DNA of 64,000 nucleotides. It comes from Oxyruncus cristatus. Lineage: Eukaryota > Chordata > Aves > Passeriformes > Cotingidae. The notes beneath the pieces are model-generated. The model was given only the letters and a program-made list of their open reading frames with translations, ran no database searches and was not told where the DNA came from. The stretch covers positions 70,524 to 134,523 of the forward strand of contig VXAY01005820.1 of the NCBI GenBank assembly GCA_013399855.1, written 5' to 3'. A program made the translations under genes and the position numbers. Positions 1-12,235 of this stretch are shown here, in pieces (positions within the stretch are counted from its first letter, which is position 1; every line of letters starts with the position of its first letter).

Positions 1-292
1 GCAATGAAATTATAAAGCTGGGACAAGAAATAATCTCCAAGCCAAAAGCATGCTTTCAGTTTTCAATGTAAACAAACAAAAGAAAACGCTCTAAGGATGA
101 TATAATAACATACAGATCTAAATCATACACACTGTTTGTGCACCTATATAATTTTGCTGCATTGCTTAATAGGAAACATTGGAAGTGAAGAGCTGTCACC
201 AATTACCACTGAATGCACATCTCATCCTTCCTCATAAATTAGCAGAACTGTAAAGCTGAAACCATTACAAGCTTCTTAAACACTTAAAATAC

Positions 293-1690
293 TGTCATGG
301 TTTAGCCCATCCCCCTCAGTATTAGGGTAGAAGATGGTTGATTCCAGGTGAAATTCCAGTCAAGTAGCCAATAGAGGACTTTGTGATGTCTCTACGAATT
401 ACATATTTACACAAACCTGAAAAGAAGGGTTGTAGTTGTGTGTGGCGCAGTAAGAAATTCAGAGCCATGGTGTGAAGGTAGCAAGGCCTCCCCCCGAGTG
501 GGGGCTGGGCCCCCTCCTACCCTGGCCCTGGGCCGGGGGCAGGCCTGGCACTGAAGCCTCTGGCGAGGCATGTAGCAGAGTGGAGAGGAAACTCCAGAGA
601 AAAACTGCTCAGCTGAGACGTTACAAAAGAAACTTCAGCCAGCGGAGAGCAGAGAGAAGCTTGAGATAAGACAGAAACTCCAAGGTCAGTGAAAAGGAGG
701 GAGTGCAGAGGCAAGGGGGAGCCCCCCCTCTCTCCCTCCAGCAGGGGAAAAGACTTAAAAACTAAGAAAAACCCTGCCACCTGTAGAAATTATTTGGAGA
801 GAAGGAACTTTTGTGTGGGTTCTTCCCCCGGAGGCCTGGATAGCCCAGGGAGGGCAGAGATGGCTTGAGGCCAAGACTGGATCACCTGAAAGCTGTATGT
901 AGCAAGCTGCAGAAGAATTGCAGCCACAGAATGGTAGAGAAGCTGAGTGAATTCTCCTTTGAGGGGCTGAGCCCCTGATGACCTTGGGACTTTTGTCCAA
1001 AGGATAAGCCTTAACACTAAGCCCCTGAACCCCAGGGGCCCGGTGCGACTGGGGACCGGGTGTTGATGGCAAATGACCCCCTGCATTGCAAGTGGGGAGC
1101 GGTGGTGAAGTTAAAGTAACCAGCCACGGCCGAGAGTCAAGATTGGGCGTCTGGCCAAAAGCAGAAAGTCAGAAGAATTCCAGAAGGGAAAAGAAGAAGC
1201 AGCAACAACCAGCAAAAGTACAGCATCAGAGAGTGTTCTTGAGTGTGGACTGAGCTAAAAAAAAACCCCAGAACCACTGTGATTCTGGCGAGGGGTGGTG
1301 AGTCTAAGGAAATCCCCCTAAAAACTCCTCGTGGAAGAAACTCCACGGAGCCCTGGATCCCATGGTGACAACATGATAAAACCCTCAGCGGCTGTGGACA
1401 AGCGGTTAGAGGTGGGAGGCAGACTTCTCTGCATTCCAATAAAGGGAGAGAGGTTCGAACTGGAGGAATGAGGAACTGTTACCTTAAAGACTTTTTTTTT
1501 CTCTCCCTTCTCTTTCTTCTTCTGGACTGCTTTTGAGGAAGAGAAGGAGGGGTGGTACTTGTAAATATGTAAGTTTGTTATTATAGAAAACTAGTTAGAG
1601 TTGTTGTATCTATAAGTACTTCCCTTAGTTCTTGTTGTGTAGCAATAAATCTTAATATTTAATCCCCACTTCAAGGAGATCTGTTTTGTA
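293..1690 (+). mobile_element. Long solo-LTR-like element (ERVL-type)
   Basis: The block opens with TGTCATGGTTTAGCCC, a start typical of avian ERV LTRs. It contains a GC-rich stretch (486-545) and purine-rich sequence unlike the AT-rich flanks, and ends with a polyadenylation signal AATAAA at 1644 followed by a U5-like segment (ATCTGTTTTG near 1679). That tail resembles the AATAAA...CTGTTTTGCC arrangement of the LTR at 37495-38378. No primer-binding site or viral coding sequence follows, so it would be a solo LTR. I cannot fix the right end (about 1690-1720) and found no target-site duplication. Small ORFs inside it are incidental. Confidence 0.6.
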
Positions 1691-1719
1691 TGTGCAAACT
1701 TTTCCTACTTATTAGTAAT

Positions 1720-4700
1720 CAGGTGTAAATTCCTTCAGGGACTCCAGATGACAAATGGGCCATTTATTATTTTGCCCCTTTGGCCAGCAAGTTAGTTCCG
1801 CAAATACTGCAGATCGATTCCAGCAGAGTAGAGAGGTTGGTACTTCTTTGGTATGACCTTCTCTATTTAGAAGGGTTTTCTCTGTAGCAGAAATGCATTA
1901 CTACAGAACTAGTTCCAGCTGTTGTGCTAGGATATACCATTTCCAGCCAAAACATCACATCTGTACTTTTGAATTAACCTTCTCAGCTTAACTCAAGGTC
2001 ACTTCATTTTCTTCTTCATCATCATTTACCCACTTTCCCTCACAATCCCCAGAATCTCATGGTACTTCCAGTTCCCACCACGTTTCATTTCCCTTCATAC
2101 CTCCTCAAAAGCCCCTTCAGTCTTTTCACATTTCCAGTCAGCTTTCTCCTAACTAGTCTTCTGGTTCCTGCAGGTCTTGCCTTCTGCTTATGTCTTTCAC
2201 GCTGCAGATGTCTGTGCAAGCTCTTCTCTGTGGCTGCAGAACTACTCTTGAAACAGGCCCACGTGCAAAAGCTGCACCTCAGATCTGCACTCATCACGGC
2301 TTAGAGTGAAACACCCAAACGTGCTGTGCCCAGTGTGTCCCCTGAGGGCAGGCTTCCATGTCAGCTTCTGTGACAGAGCCCTGAGACTCCTTCAGTGCAA
2401 GCCCAGTGGTCCTTGTTTTTTTCCTCCCTGACAAATCTACAGAGCTAATGAAGACAACAGACCAAGACCTTTTCTGCTCTGCTACTACAGACAACCTCTT
2501 GGATCAGAATACCGTAAATAAACCCAGCAAGTGTTGGGGGTTTTTATCATTTGTCTATCATGAAGAAAGCTGGTGATATATCCTACCTTTTTCAATTTGG
2601 TGTCATCTTTCAGAAGAGAGAGTTTTGCAGAAAATTCTCTTCAATTGGAAGCACCTCTGGATGTCTTACATTTTCTGGTACAGAATGGCAGGTCTGGTAT
2701 ACACTTTGAATGGTGACTAATTGACTAGTTCAAAGTAAAGGAAAGATTTGCTAAAGATATCCCCAAAGTAATTTTGGATTTATTTACTTTCTTTTACTTC
2801 AATAAAAGCATGCTGTTACACTACTGTGTCCCAGAGTTCACAGTGAATGCCAGTAAATGCTACAACAAAGCCTGCTGTATTTGCATATGCAATTAATGCT
2901 GCATATGGTAGCATTCAATCTGTTCGTTACCTCTTTAAACAGTGTTCAGTAATCTGCACTTCAGTAAGTAGCATACCACGCAAAGCTTTTAAAGTCCTTA
3001 ACAAACATATTTCATTAATCTTCAGCAACTTCTTAAAGGTGCACATTATCATCTTTATTCTGCCAGTGGATAAAACACAAAGAATTAATGTAAAATTTTT
3101 CAAAGACATTTTGTGTTTAACCCTTTATAAGGCTTAAAAATCTGATTGTACATCAAGGTCCCAGAAAGGAATTTAAAAGGCCCAAACATGAGCAATGGAA
3201 ACAACTACTGCATGGGAGTATTTCCACGTGAGGAGAGATCAGAAAGAGTTAGTTAAAAGAGAATGAACATATGGCAGAGGAGGCATGAGCAACCAGAGCA
3301 AAACTTGCCAGTGCCTCTTCCTCATAGTTTAACAGAGAGCTGCAGGGAGATGCACTGCAATAAAGAGACAGGTCAGTTAAAAGGGAACAACACTACACAC
3401 ACCTACTGCAAACACATCCCTGTAAGATCTCAGTAGGGCAAGAGCAGGCTGGGGTCTGGGCCAGGCCTAGGGACACAGAGCCAGCCAGGGCAGTGCTCAG
3501 CAGAAGCATCTCCCCTCCATGAGGCTGGAGCTCTGGTTGTGGGCTGGGGGAGATGTCTGGAATATATCTGTTTTCTTCAAAACCACTCATGATCCAAATA
3601 AAAGCAGGATGCCATCTACATAACTATAAAAAGTGAAGATAACTATTAGGTTTGCTAAAGTATATTTCTGGAATGAAACCTGCTTTAGGTTATTAACAAA
3701 CAATTTATGGTGCCGGGCTTGGAAAGATGAGAATAGCTCATGGTGCTGGGCTCCCAGATGAGAATAGCAATTCACAACTGTTGGGGAGGATTTTTTTTTT
3801 ACCCCTACCATTCCTCTTCCACTGAGGTTTCCTGTTCCTGCCTCTGCAGCAGTCACTGTAAGAATCATCAGGCATCAAGGAGAAAAGCGTGAGATGCCTG
3901 ACTGCATCTGTACCTCTCAGGAGAATAGTGGGAACACAACAGGCTTGCAGCCAGAGCGGAGTGGCCTGCAGCTTGCATACGACTTTTCCAAGAGCTCTGA
4001 AGAAGGTCATCTGGCCTGTTGTGGTGAGAGCTGTAAAGAGGGGAATTTGATTGCTGAAAGTAGTTGGTTTCTAAAATCAACAGACTACCTCAAAGATGAG
4101 CATCTGAAATCCATACTTCAGGAAAAGGTGCAAGCTGGGAAAAAAGCTGGCTCCTATCATAGATAATAATCCAGACTACCTAACAGGAAGATAAAGGGAA
4201 TGTAGCTTTTTGTGTGTGTCTGAACATGTGAAAAAATGACCTTGAGCAACAAAGTCAGCCACCTCTAGGAATTAGTAGTATACAGACATGCCTGGAAAAA
4301 ACATGGTATTGCAACCAAGGTTGTTGAATTCAATAATTTTTTTCTCATAGGATGTAGAAAAAATAACTAGAAAATACATCATCCAAACTGGATTCTAAAT
4401 GAAACTATGGAAACTGATAAAATCAATTACATGGGACTGGATTTTTTTATAGGGAAGGAAGAGGTTAGAGGATCCTTAGATAAGACAGAGAGTTTGAAAT
4501 TGGTTGGGCTTGATGTTCATCCTCAGCTGATCAAATCTCAGGACTGTCAACAGTTATTTGCAACCCAGGGTTCTTCAGAACAGGGATAACTGAAACAAGA
4601 TAAATACACTTCCTGTCTTTACAAGAGATGGAAGATGAGGAGATGGAGAATTAGATATCTATCATCTTAGCTGCAGTTCTTAGACACAAATAAACCCAAA
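1720..4700. other. Gene-free stretch, no repeat recognised
   Basis: AT-rich unique-looking sequence. The only notable item is an open frame on the plus strand at 3768-4166 (ATG at 3894, stop at 4164). It has a good acceptor-like site before 3921 (ACCTCTCAG|GAG) and lysine/glutamate-rich C-terminal residues such as DYLKDEHLKSILQEK. It has no recognised domain and could be chance. A short imperfect duplication with a unit of about 30 bp lies at 3708-3768 (GATGAGAATAGC twice). Confidence 0.4.
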
Positions 4701-5760
4701 CAATGGGTAACCAAAGAGAAAATCACAAGAAAATGAGTGTTTGCCTTATTGGATCCGTTCAGAGTAATTGGTGTCAAACCAATCTCGTTTCCTTCAAGAG
4801 TAAGATAATAGATTTTGTGTCGCATCTTGACTTCTCTAAAGCTTTTCACAGTATTTCATCTCACTTTCTTGTATATAAGCTAAGAAAACACAATCTGGAT
4901 GAAAATACTAGGATGAATACAGAACTACTTGAAAAACTCCTCAGAGTAGTATCAAAAATTCGTTCTCAAAATAGGAGATATAAAAAACATGAGCCTTACA
5001 GGAGGCTGCCTTAGGTCTGCTATCAGTCATTATGAATGACAAATGACTTAGTGTACTTACTGGATCTGCAAATAATTTCAAGTCGGAAAGGAAGGAAAAT
5101 GTAAATTAAAAAAAAAGTTAAAAGTTGGAGTCTGAAAACCAACAAAACCAGGTTTCTATTCTATTACAATAAACACAGACATCTAGACCCATGGTGGGAT
5201 AATCATCTGCAAAAATGTAGCACTGGAAAGAATTTTACTGGAATTTGAGCTCCATTTAAAAAATCAGGAGCTATAAAGAATCAAACCCCGTATGTTACAA
5301 AAAACAGGCAACTTATCTTCTACAATACAGAAGACATCACTTATGAAAGCAAAAAAAATATAGCCCTTCTACTCTTCTCCACACTCTCAAGGCCTCAGCT
5401 GAGTACAAGATCCAATTTTGGGTGCTGTACAACCAGAAAGATATAAGCCAAGAAAGCAAGTTCAGAGCAGTGAGAATGATCACTAGACTAATAAACAGAA
5501 CCTAAACAAATTGAAGGTGTTCAGGAAAGGAGAGACCAAAAAGAGATGGTAGGTACACTAAAGACCAGGGCAGAAAAGATGTATATCTGTTCTACATGTC
5601 CTTGGAGGATCAGAGGAATAACTGGCTTCAAATTTAGCAAGAAAGGATCAATCTGTTATGAGGAATAGGCTTTCCACTGGAGAATGTAACAAAGCACTGA
5701 AATAAATCATCTGGAGAGATTGTGGAGCCTCTGTGTTGGAAGAAAAACATTGCCAGCAAC
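4700..5760 (+). mobile_element. Old, decayed CR1-like LINE fragment
   Basis: The plus-strand frame at about 4703-5014 keeps the CR1 reverse-transcriptase signature as LDFSKAFHSISSHF (CR1 copies typically have [12 protein letters not shown]). The preceding CAAACCAATCTCGTTTCC (about 4778-4795) also fits CR1. Further along, 5390-5440 reads like the CR1 stretch around 'tgggtgctgtacaacc', and 5660-5745 matches the 3' region (ACAAAGCACTG...GAGAGATTGTGGAG). Many stops and substitutions make this much older than the other CR1 copies here. It is a dead retrotransposon fragment; ends are approximate. Confidence 0.72.
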
Positions 5761-8700
5761 TATGAGGGACAGATGTATGGCTAACACTGGGTCCAGAGGG
5801 GTCTGTGCTATGGCAGTGCCTCTTTGCTGTGTGCCCACAATGCAGCCTGCCAGCTCACTGCCATACAAACCCGGGGGGAATTATTGAAAGCAACTAGATA
5901 TTCGGTATTTGGTACGGAAACTGCCTAAAAAGGGTATCTATCTTCCCCTTTCCTACTGAAGGCCTTCTACACCTTAGGACTTTGTATGTCTGTAACATCC
6001 CAAGCACAAAAACCCTGTACATACCTGCAGCTGTTGAGGGATAGCAGGAAAATTCCCAGTGAGAACACACAAGGTCACGCAGAAAGGCAGTGACAGAGCA
6101 AATACCACTGGTTCCCCTGGTTGAAGAACCCTTCCTGTCTCCAGCTGCTCACTCTTCTCTCAACTATTTTAATATGGATATATGACATTCATTAACCTTT
6201 CTCACCAGACCAGAAAACTAAAATCCAACTCCACTTTCCTTAGGTGCTCAGGAAGTTATTCACATCTTGTGCTCATGCATAAATTTAGAACAATTTAATT
6301 TTCTGTACAGTAAAAATTCTTCATTATCAGAATTCCGGCACTAGAGGTAGGAATTCTGTGTTGCAGAATTACACACTCTGTATCTGTCAGTTGCCATGGT
6401 CTCGTATATGGCCATCCTGGCCATATTAGCATTCATTTTTACACTGCAGGAAATAATAATAAAAAAAAGGTACCTGTTTCCACCTGTCTTGGTCTAGTTC
6501 TATACACTTAACACAAACTCATGCTCATCAGTGAACTGAATTATCTCTGTGTTCCTGCTGGTGCATCCTGGGACACTCCTGGGGCACATCTGGAGGTAAC
6601 TTGCTCCTCCTGCAGCATGGGCTGCAGTCTGCTTCCTGAGAGCATGATTTATTAACAACCATCCTGCTACTGCACAGGCCTAGAACTCAATGCAGGTGTA
6701 GATTTTTTCTACTTTCCTGGCCTTTGGTACTTTACTAAGTTTGCTACAGTGAGTCTTGTACATATTCTGGACAACAAATGCTTTATGGGGTACCTGGTGG
6801 CTTGTGACTAGAAAGGGCTGGACTTGACATTAGCATTGCCCCTTTAGCTGGGCTCCAGCTGTATCTGGAGTTGGCCAGCAGAGCCCCTGGGTGCTGGCCC
6901 TGTCTGTGCTCATCTGTTCCTCCCACCTCCCTTTTCTACTTCCATAGCCTCTGTCCTGGTTTACAGTGGAGGGTGCTGTCAGATTGCTTCACTTCTACTG
7001 AGCGACTGCTTTATGATTTGCCTGCGGGCGTATTTGCGTAATGCCACGCCGTCGAGTTCAAAGCCGTTTTCTCACTTTCAAAGTAGTCCTTGTGAGTAAG
7101 TTGTCCCAAGTCTGATGTGCACCAGGCTTGTAGTGTTGTTCTTGATTGAGTACTGCTGTGCTATATTCTTTTTAAAACTCTAGCTATTCTGGGAGAGGTG
7201 TATAATTTAATATGTTCAATAGTTTTCTTGTCAGGCATTCATGTACAACTTCCTTCATCTTGCACTCAGATGTTTGATATTCTGCAGTGATTGGACTTGC
7301 TGCATTTGTGTTTACTTTTATGGCCTACAGTAAATGCTGCTTTTTTACCCAAGGACTGTTAAAGATTTTGCCAAAGCCTACAGCAGCCTACCATGGAAGC
7401 TTTCTGAAGCTTGCCATGCCAGTTTACAGGCAATTCAGAACACTTCTTATAAGGATGCTAATGTACAAATTAATATAGCCTGAACACTGCATTAAGCAAA
7501 AGTTCTTCCTTACAACAGCAGCTGTGAGCAGGCAGTGTGTTCCTCTCAACCTGCTCTATGGCCAGATGCACAGCATTCCAGCTGATTTGCAGTGGGCCAA
7601 ATATCCAAGCAGAGACCAGGAAGAAAAGCTTTTCTCACAGATATTGCTCTGAAGCCCACTGATAGGCAGAACTGGCCTCCCCATTGAAAACAAAATGAGA
7701 AACTTGAAGATACAGTGCAAGGGAGATCTTCGAAACCTTCTGCAGGGACAGAGCCAATGTCCCACAGAGCTTGGGGCCACGAAGCTGATCTAGGGCTGCA
7801 GAAAACAGTGCTGTGAAAGAGTAGAGCTGTAGAACATCTCAAGACTAGTCATGCCATCTCTGCCTGTAAAACCAAAATCAAGGCAACCCATTTCCTTTGC
7901 AAGCACAGTTACACATCCAAGGACAAGTGGAAGGCTACTAGTGTCGGGATGGGGAGATGCATCCCATGACTAAGCAAGCAGGCTCTTGCTTCTTCCAGCT
8001 CTGTTCATTACCTAGGTCTTTATTTTGGAATCAGTTTCCTTTCCCACTGAATAGATGTGGGAGAGTTGAGCTGCAGGAATGAAGGCAGGTGAGGAGAGAG
8101 GCCTGGAGTAATCAGAACTTAAAAGACAGGGTTTCAGGAAATCCTTCATAGGTCACACTTTTTATTTTGTCTCTGGTGCTTGTACTGGTGGAACTCAAGT
8201 TTTTCCTACAAGTCCCAGCACATTTGTCTTCTTTCTTCTCAACAATACATGCTTGTTGTATCAGGGGCTGTCATTTCTCCTCAGTCTCAATGGTAGCTCC
8301 TTTCAACCTTTTCGTTTTGTATTTAAAAAGACCAGCTGGGATTTCTAAGCAGCTGAGCTCAAAACGTTGCTTTTAAAATCAAGAAGCAAAAGTACAAACA
8401 GCTGGAGGGAGCACTACTGAAACCTTCAAAAGACAGAAAGGAACATAAATGCTCCGGTACAGCCTGCTGATTCCCAGTGTGTTCATGCAGGAGACAAATC
8501 TCTGTGTGGCAGGCCTGGTCAGCTTGTTCTGAGCAGGACTGACCACAGGATTTTCCAGAATGTCTTTGCAGGCACAAGCACGTGGTAGAAATTTGGAGAA
8601 CCTCACCATTCTTCAAACCCCCATGTCTGCAGGGAGTCTCAGCATAGCCTCCTCAAATTATAAAAACAAGAAGAGAAAAATCAAGGTATGCAAGTGTCAG

Positions 8701-9010
8701 ACAGTATGTTAGGGGCAGCTGAGGGTGAGCAGATGGCCAGCAACAGCCAATGCTCCTCCTGACAAGGAGAAACAAGCTAGCATGCAATCTTGCTGGAAAT
8801 AAATTAGGCCAACAGGAAGCAAGTGACATGTTCATATTCTTGGGAAAGAAAGCCAGAGGAAGCAACTACTGGAGCTATTTTTACTTACAAAAGGGAAAAC
8901 TATCATGGGTTGAGGTAAAGGAAGCAGCGAAGTGTTAGCATGGGCAACAGATTCAGATCTCCCCTGTTCCAGTACTGTATGATGATTTGCTTTTATCATC
9001 CTAGTGAGTT
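5760..9010. other. Gene-free stretch
   Basis: I see no supported gene, RNA gene or repeat. Open frames here are short and not protein-like. Confidence 0.4.
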
Positions 9011-9014
9011 TTCA

Positions 9015-9464
9015 AGTCATATTAGAGTGGTAGAGCAGCTCGCTTGCTGTCCTAGACCTGATGCCCCTTGAGTTGCAGTTATCCTCCGCTGCCAATAGAA
9101 AGCCCCAAAATGTGTCCACCAGCTGCTGCTCATGCAGATACCAGCCTGTCTTGTGCATGAGCATTGCTGCCACACAGGGAGACTCTTGAGGACTGGCCAT
9201 GGACAAAACAGAAATGGAGACGGAGCCCTCTGCTCCATAGCTTCTCTTTGGTCCTCTGAACCCTGACCTGTCCATCCCCAAGTCTTTATTTAACCTCCTG
9301 AGATGCAGCAGAAGTGCTTTTTCTTCAGGCTCTTTCACTCCTGTAGGTTCCCTTACTGCTTTTTTCTGGTGTGGGAGGATACCTCCTGAAGTGGGATCCT
9401 TGGCTCCCTCCTCTTGTGTTCTTTTATGGGCTACCTCTTCATCCTGCGCTTTTTAGTTCATACA
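9015..9464 (-). CDS. Unrecognised open frame, possible exon
   Basis: On the minus strand a frame stays open from just after a TAA (about 9474) to the stop at 9015, about 150 codons. The annotated left-hand part starts after an AG at 9465 (GCGCAG|GATGAAGAGG). The first 60 residues are charged and coding-like, for example VKEPEEKALLLHLRRLNKD. A donor-like site GACAG|GTCAGG follows that charged part near 9272. Beyond it the sequence is less convincing. It lies on the same strand as, and downstream of, the exon chain at 18.7-20.8 kb, but I cannot link them. No domain recognised; it may be a chance ORF. Confidence 0.25.
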
Positions 9465-9474
9465 AGGCAACGAT

Positions 9475-10611
9475 CCTCCACCCTCAAAGGACAATTCAGA
9501 TTCTTCTCTGGTGTGTAACACTGTGACCTCTAACAGAACAACAGTATATCACCACTGAGGCACAAAATTATTTCCCCACATTTTTAATGAAATACATTAA
9601 TTCAGTGTATATTAACCAAGGCGTTACAAATTAGTGACTGTATGTGAGACAATGTGAGCTCAAAGCATTGAAAAATGTGCTCTGGAAAGCACAACATTTT
9701 GAATTATATGAAAACTAAGATGCATCACATTTTTAGGGAGTACCTCCTCTTTTTCCCCTCCTAAAATATGCATATTGTACAGTAAAATTTTCACAAGAAT
9801 GAACTAGGGAAAAAACCCACCCATATGAGGATGTCAGAATTAGGTCACCTCAACATTGTTGGGATGTTTATTGAATTCATATTTTTCTACCTCATCAAAT
9901 GACACAATAGAAGTTCTTTAGAATAGTAACAATTCAGAGGTCAGGACAAAAGGCAAAAAAAGGGGACAATTTCAACAACTGTAAAATCCTTTGAATCCAA
10001 GAGAACTGAACTAAGAAGCAATTTTAAGCACAGAAGCATCCAGTTAGGACAAAACTGGGTCAGGTGTTTAATGGAAAAGCACAGACTAAAGCAAGAAGGT
10101 TTTTTCCACTTCACAGTAAAGCAAACTCAGATTAAATAACAAGCCCAAAGTAGAGGGTTTGAGATACAAAAATAAAATTGACATTCAGTCAATATGACTT
10201 AGATTAGTTAGTAAGTAGAATCCTGTGAGTGCCACAGAGGTGATGTCCACCACAGTGGGCTCTGTGGGAATCACGAGGCCACAGAAGCTTCCCTAACCTT
10301 CCAGAATGATCCCAGATGATGAAGCTGTAAACAGAGACAGACTTTCATATCAGCTCACTGTGTCTTTTATCCAATTCCCACCCGCCTTGTCCCACAGTAG
10401 GAATTTTCAGTGAAACATGTGTTCCCTTGTGAATGGCAGTACAACGCTGACATGGAGCCATGCACCAGTACTGACATGTTAACAGCAGCTCCACCAACAC
10501 AGCAGCTCACAGTGGCACTCAGCACTCACCCTTTTTTGTGCTCATACAAGTTCCCTCTGGACATATATGTACTACCAGTTCCTGACTGAGAGAAGAAGTC
10601 TCGTAATTCTG
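9475..10611. other. Gene-free stretch
   Basis: AT-rich; I recognise nothing in it. Confidence 0.4.
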
Positions 10612-10716
10612 TGGAGACCACTTTGAGCAACCTGGTCTAGTGGATGGGCAAGGGGGATGGAACTAAAGGATCTTCAAGGCCCCTTTCAATCCAAACCATT
10701 CTGTAATTGTATGAAA
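10612..10716 (+). mobile_element. CR1 LINE 3' tail
   Basis: The segment runs through the diagnostic CR1 3' end: GAGCAACCTGGTCTAGTGG, then GGATGGAACTAAAGGATC, TTCAAGGCCCCTTTCAATCC and CATTCTGTAATTGTATG. It is severely 5' truncated (about 100 bp), moderately diverged, and non-coding. Confidence 0.85.
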
Positions 10717-11436
10717 CTACAATAAAACCTATCCTGGTGCAGTTGTGAGCTTCTCTAATTTTTGCCAGCTGCTTTGGGACTTTAAAATGTCCCTGTAGAG
10801 CCTCTAGGGAGGCTTTCTCCTAGCATGCCTGTTCTTCAACTCTGTGGCATCATGGATCACCATGTATTTGTAAACACAAATATATTTATCTAATTAGGAT
10901 ATGAGGATGGGTCCCTGGTGAGCCTCAGTGTCCATACCTCGAGCCTGGCTGTGCTCATTATGGATTAGCAGTTTCTCAACATCAAAATCTACTCTTCACC
11001 CTCTAGCTCACGGACCTTCTTGGCCTCTGGGGCAGAAGCAGTTTATACAACTGGAACATGAAGTGTTGTGTTATTTGTGAGACTTTTTTTATTTTTACTA
11101 TTATTTTTAACTCCTTTCTTGCGAAGAAGATGCCTGGTCTGCACAACTGGACAGTATTGCTTATAATCACAAGATACTGATGTACCAAAGAGGTTGTAGC
11201 TGTTTCTGACTGCTCAGACAGCATGGAACAGTGCTTCAGCATGGCTGAGGGAATCTTTGACAGTTTTTTATGTCATTTTGAAACGTTTTGAAACATATAA
11301 ATATTTTCATAGTCTAAATTTTAGTGAATATAGGAATTTGTGTAATTATTATTGTGAATATATCAACATCGCTCCCTGAAACAACATCTCAGACAACATC
11401 ACAACATCACAACATCTCAGCCTCAGCTATATCAAC

Positions 11437-11720
11437 CACCATCATTGATCTACTCTGGCCCCCAATCTGGAGGCCTGGAGACGCACCATCTATAACGCTG
11501 CTGCCTCTTTTGAGATCACACGCAGAATCATTTCTGAGGAGAAAAGACAACGCAGAAAGAACTGAGTCTTGCCAGTACCACCAAAGGAGACTTTCCACTG
11601 TGCCTTTTGCAACTGAACTTGTCTATCTCGCATTGGCCTTCTTAGCCATCAACGTGCTTGTAGCAAGCGTGGGTAGAGTCCTTCCCTAATTTTCGTTCAC
11701 AAAGCCCGGCCATGATGATG
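11437..11720 (+). mobile_element. 3' end of an RTE-like LINE (AviRTE-like)
   Basis: The frame at about 11445-11565 reads APNLEAWRRTIYNAAASFE and ends in a basic tail (EEKRQRRKN, then TGA), which looks like the C-terminus of an RTE-clade polymerase. About 150 bp further on the element ends in TTCGTTCACAAAGCC...CCATGATGATGAT, the short trinucleotide tail usual for RTE LINEs. The same terminal motif recurs at 29039-29076. A possible short target duplication ATCAAC lies at 11431-11436 and 11721-11726. Family naming is from memory of RTE features and not from a search; the shared tail is directly visible. Confidence 0.6.
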
Positions 11721-12129
11721 ATCAACACGTCAGAATTCTTTTCTCAATGAAAACACCAAAGAAATCAAGTGAAAGAGATTAATTAAAATCTTCTTTTCTT
11801 TACAAGATTTCCAATCCAAATGATGATACAAGTGAATTTGTGGTTGCACAAGCCACCACAAAACAAGGCATTTCTCTAGCTCACACCAAAGAGACTTCTC
11901 ATTCCCACCTAGTGACAAAGGGGAATGAATTGTTCAGCGTTCATCAAAAATCAACCAAATAAACATAGGCCCCTCTGGGTATTCTCTGGATACAGCTGCT
12001 CACACACAACAGCCTCTGCAGTCCACCTGTAACTAAACCTATTAAAAGCTAAGCTGAAATAAATTATTCACACTGTTTCATTATGTCATGAGATAATAAT
12101 ATAGACTGGTCACACCTGTATTATGTGGG

Positions 12130-12235
12130 ATTTCAAAGGCTAGAGGAGATATAGATATATAATTTATATATATTTTAAGGGCAAGTTAATATATGTTATA
12201 TATTACATACATATATATGTGTGTGTGTATTTTAT
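12130..12235. repeat. AT-rich / TG simple-sequence tract
   Basis: Runs of TATATA and TATATGT ending in (TG)n at about 12217-12229. Degenerate microsatellite. Confidence 0.8.
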
